A stretch of 64,000 nucleotides of DNA, from contig CANPUZ010000048.1 of NCBI GenBank assembly GCA_947579665.1, positions 372,001 to 436,000 on the forward strand. Reading direction: 5' to 3'. Below, in pieces: positions 55,620 to 64,000 of this stretch (position 1 is the first letter of the stretch; each line of letters starts with the position of its first letter). The DNA comes from Sympetrum striolatum (lineage: Eukaryota; Arthropoda; Insecta; Odonata; Libellulidae). Made by a program: the position numbers and the translations under genes. Under the pieces are notes generated by a model. It had not been told where the DNA came from. It searched no databases and worked only from the letters and a program-made list of their open reading frames with translations.

Positions 55620-56090
55620 TTTAGGGGAAATTCCTATGCACTATATTTCTCTTCCTCCTCATAGTTCTGTTACCTTTTGCTATTGTAAATTTCTCTTCTA
55701 TCGAGGCTAGCCTCTGTTCTATGTCTACAACAGCTCTCATCTTTAAGAGCGTTGTCCTTAATATTTCCTGCAGTTCTGAAAGTGATAAATCAAACCTCAC
55801 ATAATTGTCAATCAATAGCTCCCTTGTTTTAGTAGCAGCAAACTAGTGATATTCACTCACTCAACTCCGCCCTGTCCTCCTCTGTTCTTACATTGCTCCT
55901 TATATTTCCCCAGGAAAAGAAGTCACCATTTCTCTTGTCCCAGCTCCATGTTCATCCGAATCACTATCTGATGGCAATGGGTGGACAGGGATGTGTCTTC
56001 TTTTCCCCTTTCCATTTTCAGGGTCAGAACTTATGTCCGATATTTTCTCAGCTTCTGCCTACCATCCTTCATGGAGCCTAAAAATTAATG
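55620..56090 (-). pseudogene. Possible LINE ORF1-type remnant
   Basis: Minus strand: SDISSDPENGKGKRRHIPVH, PLPSDSDSDEHGAGTREMVT, stops, then RELLIDNYVRFDLSLSELQE, ILRTTLLKMRAVVDIEQRLA and SIEEKFTIAKGNRTMRRK. An acidic Ser/Asp stretch followed by a predicted coiled coil resembles N-terminal ORF1 or gag-like proteins of LINEs, but no zinc knuckle is visible. It could also be a decayed host pseudogene. Confidence 0.3.
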
Positions 56091-57094
56091 ATAAGCAGTT
56101 AGGTAAGGTTAGATAATAAATTAGCCAAAGTAATGATATACAGAATGTATAACTGAAAAAATAGCAACAAACAATGCAAATCACTTCACCTAAGTGTATG
56201 AAGAATATGAATAAATTGCAACTTTTACAAATTCAAGGCGAGACAATTTCGGTGAGACTTATATCGGAGAATTATTCGAGGACTCAGTCGATTCAATCAC
56301 AGAACCACATACATTTCTGCGACAAAGGTAAACGTCTAAGATCGAACTATACACGTTCATCTACTCATAAATCATACTCTACTGCAAAAAATAGAACAAA
56401 TATCCAAACACCAACATGTTAAGAATCTAAAATTGGTTAATATTTGCGACGAAATGTCGTTTTCGAGAGAAATTACGCCAAAAATCATATTCCGCGTAGA
56501 ATTCAGGGCATCCATCGATTGAATTGAACAATTATATGGTAACGGACTATAATAATAACAATAACTACACGTAAATCTAAATAAAAGCTGCTAAAATTAG
56601 CCTTTGTTTAAGTTCTGTTGACATCACGTTCGGCGAATCGCAGCAAGATCAAGTTCTACAGAGACGTTTGCAACAAATATCGATTACTGTGAATATTCAT
56701 GTGAAAACCGAATATGATAATTATATCTTTTTAGCGTTGAATTCTATGAAATAAACATCTCGTATTCTTTAGCGTATATTGCGCATCCATTGCGTTCACG
56801 TTACGCCACGACATGGTTGCCAACGAAACGGCGTAACCACGAGATCGAGCGAAATTTTTCATCCCTTTTAGAGGTAATTGATTTGATTTTACGACATCTC
56901 GCACGCTATGGATCATTTTCTATCGATTCGACTCTCTTGTAGATGCTCTCGCCGTAACATATTTTACTTACTTCGTCATAAAATAGCAGAAGGAAAAATA
57001 TGTCAAAAAAACTAATAGTTCTATTACATGTTTGAATTTTTTTGTTTGCGACCTATTATTCTTATAATGATTTTGATATTGTATTCAAATTTAA
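56091..57094. other. No certain gene; GC-richer patch
   Basis: 56630-56960 has higher GC and several CpGs (CACGTTACGCCACGACATGG), which could be a promoter region for the gene at 57.6-59.4 kb. A 43-codon minus-strand frame (MKNFARSRGYAVSLATMSWR...) and a plus-strand stretch, GESQQDQVLQRRLQQISIT, both lie here; neither was recognised. Confidence 0.25.
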
Positions 57095-57515
57095 GCTTTA
57101 GTTTCCCATTTCTACTTTTCAGCGAGTTCTTACTCAGTGAACGATTTTACGAGCAACGTTTCCGAAATTTAATTGGCAATGCTGTAACCGAGCGACGAAT
57201 TGCGCAACGTGGTTAGTAAACATTAAATTGAAGCCAAAAATTGATATTAACAATGTTACACGTAAGGGATACCGGTTTACTGTGTGGTTATTTTCAAAGC
57301 ATGTCCTTTCTTTTTACGGCGGGTCCAACCAAACACCGCTCTGGTTCTCTCGATTCTTGTCAAAGCCCCATCCTAGTCATCATTTCTTTTTTGTAGGAAA
57401 CGAGACGGAGAAAAACCGTATTTTTCTGTATTTACATGTAATCTTTTGGCGAAACGTATGCTTGGATATTGATCTCGAGCTTTAAATTACAATCCGAGAG
57501 GTTTCTTCTTCAAAT
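57095..57515 (+). repeat. Inverted duplicate W, arm 2
   Basis: Inverted partner of 49780-50230. Within it, TTTCTACTTTTCAG precedes an open stretch, EFLLSERFYEQRFRNLIGNA, up to a GTTAGT donor-like site (about 57124-57212). This could be an exon, but its phase does not fit the next candidate exon at 57664. Confidence 0.55.
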
Positions 57516-57663
57516 CTAATAATGCTGAAACTATGAGAATGCTAAACCAAACAAGACCTGTATGTAGGCTCATGAAAACTATTCGATTTCATTAATGTAA
57601 ATATCCGTGATCATTCACGTTCCTCGATGTAGTTAATTTTTAATGGGTTTAATTGCTTTTTAG

Positions 57664-59022
57664 CATCCGGACGAAGCTCAGAACAATAGTTTAGTAACGA
57701 AGACTGAAGATACCGAAATGGTAGGTCTAATAGCATTGATATCATCCAAAATAATGTATGAAAGTGAGAAGAGGTTTATTAAAATCTGTCTATTTACAGG
57801 AAGGAGCAAGTGAAGTGGCTTCTGAGTGTGATATACAGTTCACTCTGAGGTAATTATTATTTTCGTATATACGATAATTAATAATAATTTGGATATTTGA
57901 TTATTCGTAAATTCTTTTTGCATTCATAATTGTTATTGTTACTCTTCGTATGAAAGTATTCGGCGTCTACTTTAAATATTGGTGTATCTGGAAACCATAT
58001 GAATGATTTTGAGTATTAATTTTTAAATGAGCTGAAATGAAGGGAGGGATTAAATGCAATAATATCTTTGGTGGAAATAATCGTTTTAACTTAACTGTGC
58101 AACACATCTGAAGAAACATTCACGTTCCTGGTACAGAAGCTTATCTTCTGAGAATGTATTGATGTTAAAATGTCTTCTTTTTGCTTCGTTTTTCACGATG
58201 ACATAATGCAATACATTTTTTAATCTTAAAAATATTCATCCTGGTGTAAATTTTCCAAGTAGTACTGAAGATTTTTTGTATTACTTTGAATTGGATACAA
58301 ATCATGTACTTTTGTTGTGTTTTGTTGCTGTGGAAAAGGCATTTTGTGGAGTGGATGATTTCACTAACAATCTTTATTGTAAACATCATTTCAAGGAAAC
58401 GGTGAATGTTAATGCTGTGAGATATGCAGAAAACTGGGACGAACAAGTCTTCTGTGATCCATTAACAGAAGTGAGTAATTGGTTTTCTGTAGTATTTAGA
58501 ATTGATATCCTAGATTCAGAGCGTATGGTTGTCATCCTTTAAATTAGTTTGGAATTTCTGAAGTAAATTTATGATTGCATTAAGTTTATGACTATTATAT
58601 GATTCTTCTTGAAGCACCTGAAACTGTTGAGCATTTTGAATAAGTTATCTAGACTCGACAGGGGGGGTGAGGAATTACATCAATAATGCTCTTGTTACAA
58701 TCAGTACTGCATCCTAATGGAATGCCATATTTAAAAGTACTTTATCCATTAAGCTATAAAAAGTGCCTCAGGTGTTGTTATGTCATTATCAATGTGAAAT
58801 GAGTTATCAGATTTAGATAGGATCAGAACTCGTTTGGTTGACATACTGTGGCACTATTAGACTTTAATCGTTTAACGAGTTCTTTACAGTTATATGATTT
58901 ACTGCACTTTGCTCGAGAAGTACAAAGGAATGTTATTTATTTTCTAGATTAACATCGAAGAAGAGATAGTGGAGATACCTGAAGAGGGGGGCAATGGATG
59001 TTGCGGTGGATGCAATATTTAG
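57664..59022 (+). CDS. Candidate 3' end of an unidentified spliced gene
   Basis: Candidate exons: 57664-57720 (HPDEAQNNSLVTKTEDTEM; AG before, GTAGGT after), 57800-57849 (EGASEVASECDIQFTL; TTTACAG before, GTAATT after), 58339-58470 (AFCGVDDFTNNLYCKHHFKE, TVNVNAVRYAENWDEQ, VFCDPLTE; GTGAGT after) and 58948-59022 (INIEEEIVEIPEEGGNGCCG, GCNI, stop). The first two join in frame, as do the last two. The second ends in phase 2 and does not join the third in frame, so a small exon is missing between them or one boundary is wrong. Cys-rich C-terminus (CCGGC) and acidic segments. AATAAA at 59391-59396 fits a 3' end. I do not recognise the protein. The start lies upstream and was not found. Confidence 0.4.
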
Positions 59023-59390
59023 TTGCTTTTTTCCAGTCAAATGTTATTTACTTAATTTGGCATATCAAAAATACTAAACATATAATTCAGGGACAATGGA
59101 AAGCCTATGGATATTGATAATGGGTCGTGTTCATCAAAAGTGGCGAGCCCTGCATGATTTAATGATTCTTTTGTTTGCTCTAACTGAAAATGAAGATGAT
59201 GAGAAAACTCATGGGATGTTGTTTGGGATTTGAGATTGTCGGTACACATGTTGTTCTACCTATTAATCTGTTTCGGTACGTGCAAGTATTTTTCAGAATA
59301 GATAATGCGAGGGAAGGACTTGGAGCTGGAGGAGAGTGAGCTGTGTCGGAGATACCAGTACCAATCTTTAGGCAATGATATGATTTAAAA

Positions 59391-59396
59391 AATAAA
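59391..59396 (+). terminator. Polyadenylation signal AATAAA
   Basis: AATAAA about 370 bases after the stop of the candidate gene, followed by a T-rich stretch (TTTTATTATTTGACTTTATTTG). Confidence 0.4.
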
Positions 59397-59686
59397 CGAC
59401 TTTAAGTAAAAAATTTTATTATTTGACTTTATTTGTTTAAAGTGCGTTCAGAGAAGAGCTACATATATAAAAGTGTCTCGAAATCAATGGTTTAAATAAA
59501 GTAGTTTAAATAGAAAATAAATGCTTTTAATAAATTGAAAAATGAATTGAATTATTTCTTTTAATTATGTGTTTTGTTCACCTAGCTACTGCATCTTAAA
59601 AGTGGCTAACAAGATCTGTTAAGACTATTTCAAGACTTCTAATATTATGTTAAAGAAATGTTAGGTCTCATGTCTTCTAATAACTG

Positions 59687-59806
59687 CCATTTCGGAGAAA
59701 ATTCTATCCAAAAACGACAAATTCTCGACGTTTTTCGTCTGCTACTAGAAAATTACCAAATTGTGTTTTAAAATGAACAAATATTATACCATCCACGTCA
59801 GTTAAA
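59687..59806 (+). repeat. Short dispersed repeat Q, independent copy
   Basis: Differs from 15177-15296 at only a few of about 120 positions (for example TATCCAAAAACG for TATACAAAAACG). The flanking sequences are unrelated on the left, and the match stops just after CAGTTAAAAG on the right. Confidence 0.8.
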
Positions 59807-59809
59807 AGA

Positions 59810-62227
59810 TCATCATTTTACGAGCATCTGATTGAATTGTTAGTTTCTGATTCATTTAGGGTAATTAGGAGAATATATCGAACTACTTTTTAAACTTTTC
59901 TTGTTTTACAAGCTTACTTACAAAAGTAAATATTAAAATTAAAGTATGAAATAGAATCTACGAATTTATAACTCCGAATTACGAAACCCTTAAATAAATA
60001 TCGAAATACGATTTTTAAGAGCAAGCTGAATGTATGAAAATCAGCAGAATAATCCTTATTTTAAATGTTTGCTTGATTTTTAAACTCGCGGCTTACAAAG
60101 TGACGTCATCGTGCTTCAGTTCATCGTCTGACCACAAGAGAACACTTTTCCTCAACAGATGACAAGCGTTATTACCAGACGCATTAGCAGAAGAAAAATT
60201 TTCGAACATTCCAAAACAGATTGTGTTAAAATCGTTCAGGATTTCATAACAGTACTTCTCTATACATTATTTATAACTTAATTCATCACGGTAAATAAAT
60301 ACTTCTCCTACGGAACGATGGGGAACATTGAAAACGTGTTATTCCTGACGAAAATGGGTTATACATAGTTACATGAAGTACCTGAGTTATCGACCTCTTG
60401 TTTACGTAGAAAAATTCTCTGATCCACAATAATGTGGAGAAAAAGTGCTTTCATTTTTCAATACTCATAAGCTACATATTAAATTCCTCTGCAGGGAGAT
60501 CGTACTTGACAAAGTATCTGAGGAATCCATTCTAATTTATGACTAAACATAATATTCGATTGATATTTATTAATTCTGTTCAATAACTTTAAAAAAGCTG
60601 ATACTTGCAACATGTATGCGTTTAAAATCATTATTATAACCATATTATCATTATTTAAGGTTATATTATTTTAAGATCGGTGTATAATAAACCTGTATTA
60701 TTATGTTTAGAAGGATATTAAATAATCTTCACGCACTTTAAAATCGAGCTTATTTACAATTATAGAAGATAAGGAATAAATGTGTAAATACAGCAATTAA
60801 GGTAGGTGTCTAATACAATATTTTTAATCGTTTAGTTCGTTTAAAATGTACGCGAGAAAATTATTTGCAAAGAAGTTCGAAAGTAACCAAGTCAAAATAT
60901 ACATAATTCTTGCAATAAGCAATGTATAACATAATTTAATCTTTTCCAATTACCTGCACTTATCATTTTACATTCATAAGTTATACAAATAATATTTGAA
61001 TTTTACAAATGCTACATATCTCAAAGTTTACCTCTAGTTTATCAATTATAAGACAAAAGAAGAGAACAAAAATCTGCATATGAGCATAAAATCATTTTCA
61101 GTAATCGGATAAAGATAAGAAAATTGTATAGTCTTCGTATTGCTGATATATATAAGTATTCACAAGACTTCAAACAATATCAAACTGAAGGGAAAACCCA
61201 ACTCATTTCTAAGGTTTACCTAAATGGACATAATGATGAGCTATCTGCCTTAGCGTCAAAATGAGATGGTTTTGAGTAATGTTACAAACAAAAGTGGTGT
61301 TGCGAGAATGTTTGGGTACGAAGATGATGTTTATATCTTTTAGAATCTTTGGTTAGATGACAAATATAAGTGAGCCATATTCCAAGAAGAGAGATATCTC
61401 AAAAATGCAATTTCTGTATAATTCTAAGTGCTAACTATTTTCATCACAACTTAATGAAAAATAAAAAGATATTGATTGATGAGAGGAAGGTTTATTTTGA
61501 GGACACACAGACTAGGATTAACTGGTGGAAGCTTTGCTGATTGACAATTTACTACCAGGTGAATTAAACAATGTTATTTATTAAATTATTTTCTAAAATG
61601 CTGAAAAAATACTTGCTTTGTCAGCAATTCTACAGTTCAGATGATTTTTCTAATGAAAAGATTATGTAATTTAGGGTAGATGACTTCATTATTTAGTTTA
61701 TAATTTTTGAAAAGTAATGAGAATTATAGCAAATGTATTTTAAATTGTAATAACGTGTATAGTAGTGAATTATTCTTGTTGATTCTTAAAATGTAATGAT
61801 AGATAACCAGACAAGATTCAATCCTCTAATCATTGGGCTATCACAAGAATTGTGTGTACTTTTTTTATATTACTTATAATTACGAATAGAGAAAGGAATA
61901 CTAAGGAAATTAATAGCAGAAATAATAGAAGATCTGTATGCTGCCAAAATAAGCTATTTTTATTAATAAATGTGCTTATATTATCATTATGATGTTTATT
62001 TATATATATTAACAATGGCGAGCTCATTATGATTTTGATTTATGTTTATTAATTATAATTAAACTAACACTACCATGAATTTCTGTTATTAATATTACAT
62101 TAAATTAGCGAGCTTTACATCTAACAGTCATGAAAAAATGATACAAGGGGAGGAACAAAACAGTAACACTTATGGTCGTGTGAAACATATTTTCAAGAGA
62201 GAGAAATGATATACTGTGTACTAATCA
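59810..62227. other. No gene seen
   Basis: Strongly AT-rich. A small GC-richer patch at about 60085-60130 (CTCGCGGCTTACAAAGTGAC, GTCATCGTGCTTCAG) stands out but contains no frame. At 61080-61260 a short stretch, ADIYKYSQDFKQYQTEGKTQ, is open but unrecognised. Confidence 0.4.
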
Positions 62228-62231
62228 ATTC

Positions 62232-62550
62232 AGAAAGACATTTTCTGGTGAAACTGCTGTTCAGCTTGTTTTGACCAAATGGCGCACAATGGCAAATGAG
62301 GGTAAAGTTACTGTCATGATAGACTTCAAAAGGGCATTCGAGACAATAGATAGGGATATACTTGTAGAGAAATTAATTAAATATGGTTTTGGAAATCAAG
62401 CAGTAAAAGTCAGGAAAAGCTACCTGAGTAACAGGAAGCAGAAAACAAAGCTTAATAATTCAACATCTGATGAAATTTATAATGGGTTTGGTATTCCTCA
62501 AGTGGCAATCATGGGGCCCTTGCTTTTTATCTTGTATATTAATGATGATG
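62232..62550 (+). pseudogene. LINE reverse transcriptase palm fragment, interrupted
   Basis: Reads FRKTFSGETAVQLVLTKWRT, GKVTVMIDFKRAFETIDRDI (first catalytic Asp), LVEKLIKYGFGNQAVKVRKS, YLSNRKQKTKLNN and GIPQVAIMGPLLFILYINDD. These are palm motifs of a jockey/CR1-type reverse transcriptase. The frame is open throughout, but the enzyme stops before the YADD box, where a second LINE begins. Upstream fingers are not seen. Its GIPQVA replaces the usual GVPQGS, so it is already degenerate. Confidence 0.75.
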
Positions 62551-64000
62551 TGCCACAACCGAATGATGTATTTGTTAATCCTCCACCGTCTACCACCACA
62601 AAATCTTCCCACGCTCGTTCCTATGCTTCAGCTGCTTCGGCAAACCCTGCTAATTCTGACTCTGATGATATTGCCACCTGGTTTTTCACCATTCTTGAAC
62701 AAGTACAATCTGCCCCTTCTATCAAAGAGCGAAAAATAATCATTCTCAGAGAGTTAATGTCCCTATATTCAACCCAGTAAATTCCAATTCTTCCAAAAGT
62801 CTCACCATCCTCCCTTGGAATTGCAATAGTGTTGTTAACAAAAAATCTGAACTCTTCAACTTCATCCTTTTGCACTCTTTCGATATCATTCTCCTTCAAG
62901 AAACCTTCCTTAAAGCCAACATATCTTTCTCTCTTCCAAACTATAAATTACACCGATTCGATCGTCCCTCTCGCGGACTCTGCATTTTGATTAAATCTCA
63001 CATTAATTTCACTGTCCTCCCAACCCCTATCATACCTTCAATTGAATCAATTGGCATCCAACTCACTTCTGGTAACATTAAACTCAATATTCATTCATTA
63101 TATGTCCGTGTAAATTCACTCTCTACTGATGATTTAACTACTCTTCTTGATACTGATTCTCCCTACCTTTTCATTACGCAAAACACCCAACTTGGGGTGC
63201 TGTTAAAACCAATCAAAATGGTAAAATTCTCCATCGTTTTCTTATAAAGCGTAACCTACAAATTCATTCTCCACAGGAACCAACTCATTTCAGTAATCAA
63301 ACCATGGATCTTTTAGATTTTGCAATCTCAAAACAGCTAAATCTCACTCCGTCCATCCAAGCGGTCAATGCCCTCTCCTCAGACCACCTTCCCCTTATTT
63401 TAGACCTTCCTCTTTCCGCCTCCTCTTATTTTTTCCCAATTCCAAAATATTCCACTAACTGGCAAAACTTTTCTTCATTTATTACTGATTTCATCCATCT
63501 CATTCCCCCCTTAGAAACCCCCTCAATCGACGACATAAATCGGCAAATCGCTCGACTCACTGACTTTCTATCAGCCGCTCGCAACAGCGCTACGCGCAAA
63601 GTTCATTGCTCTCCCCTCGACTCATCTTATCTCAGACTTCCATTAAATATACGCCAAAAAATCAACCAAAGTAACGTCTTTCTTCGCAAGTGGAGAATTT
63701 ACCGCCTACCCTCACATTTTGCAAATTACAAGACCCTACAAAGGGCAATTAAATCAGATGTCCGAAAATGGAAATCGCAAATTTGGCACCAAAAAGTAGC
63801 CCAATTGAGCTTCAAAGACAATTCAATATGGAAAATCGCCAAACAACTAAGAAATACCACGAAAATACCACCTCCGCTCAAGAAAGGCAATCAACCATAT
63901 TTCGATCCTCCCTCCAAAGCATCAATTTTGGCAACTTTGCATTCTAATAACTCTCTAAATAATCTACCCTCTCCTCACGAATCTCTTGTGACTAAAGACA
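62551..64000 (+). pseudogene. Jockey-like LINE, ORF1 tail and ORF2 start, runs off window
   Basis: ORF1 tail: SSHARSYASAASANPANSDS, IATWFFTILEQVQSAPSIKE and LRELMSLYSTQ, stop at 62780. ORF2 follows at once in another frame: LPWNCNSVVNKKSELFNFIL, FDIILLQETFLKANISFSLP (catalytic Glu) and PTPIIPSIESIGIQLTSGN. Near 63175-63195 a small deletion with frameshift removes the GDWN catalytic Asp that the 43110-44846 copy keeps. From about 63197 the frame is open to the window end (HPTWGAVKTNQNGKILHRFL, TMDLLDFAISKQLNLTPS, YRLPSHFANYKTLQRAIKSD, WKIAKQLRNTTKIPPPLKK). The reverse transcriptase would lie beyond 64000. It sits inside the older LINE at 62232-62550. Confidence 0.8.

Noticed and set aside
55620..56090. 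Host gene with acidic N-terminus and coiled coil
   Set aside because: Several stops break the frame and no splice sites rescue it; a retroelement ORF1 remnant is more likely, though not proven.

Overview
This is an AT-rich, intron-containing nuclear sequence from an invertebrate animal, most plausibly an arthropod. That rests on the mix of transposable elements (Merlin, PIF/Harbinger, hAT, several jockey/CR1-like LINEs, Helitron-like elements) and on GT-AG introns. No species-diagnostic gene was found. Almost everything that can be identified is mobile-element sequence. No host gene could be named; two host-gene fragments (a first exon near 47.5 kb and a 3' gene end at 57.7-59.4 kb) are only candidates.

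Layout. 1-2.05 kb: two diverged copies of an unidentified repeat, each joined to a Helitron-like end. 2.05-2.54 kb: relic of a Merlin-family element in reverse. 3238-7009: a structurally complete Merlin DNA transposon with perfect 50-bp terminal inverted repeats (TIRs), an 8-bp target duplication, a one-intron transposase gene and unusual internal minisatellite blocks. 7-8.75 kb: no certain gene. 8757-22245 and 22569-37305: two direct copies of one 13-15 kb segment, a near-tandem duplication. It carries LINE fragments, Helitron-like elements and unassigned DNA. The copies differ by clean insertions and deletions, so each serves as the empty-site control for the other. 22246-22568: spacer with a tRNA-like sequence.

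37.0-48 kb: copies of a 1-1.4 kb dispersed segment, a six-to-seven-unit Helitron-like element, a decayed Harbinger element (Myb/SANT and HARBI1-like pieces), a hAT transposase tail, two tRNA-like sequences and a frameshifted jockey-like LINE. 48-57 kb: scattered LINE fragments on both strands and one arm of an inverted duplication pair whose other arm is at 57.1-57.5 kb. 57.6-59.4 kb: candidate 3' end of an unidentified spliced gene. 59.4-62.2 kb: AT-rich, nothing recognised. 62.2-64 kb: one LINE inserted in the reverse transcriptase of another, running off the window end.

The most notable system is a non-autonomous Helitron-like family. Its ends are 5'-TC and CTCG-3', with a 7-bp-stem hairpin 9 nt before the 3' end. 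Insertion between A and T is supported by an empty site in the second duplicate. Its body is six or seven non-identical units, each holding a tRNA T-arm/B-box-like motif, at spacings (about 176, 170, 165, 158, 148 bp) that hold between copies.
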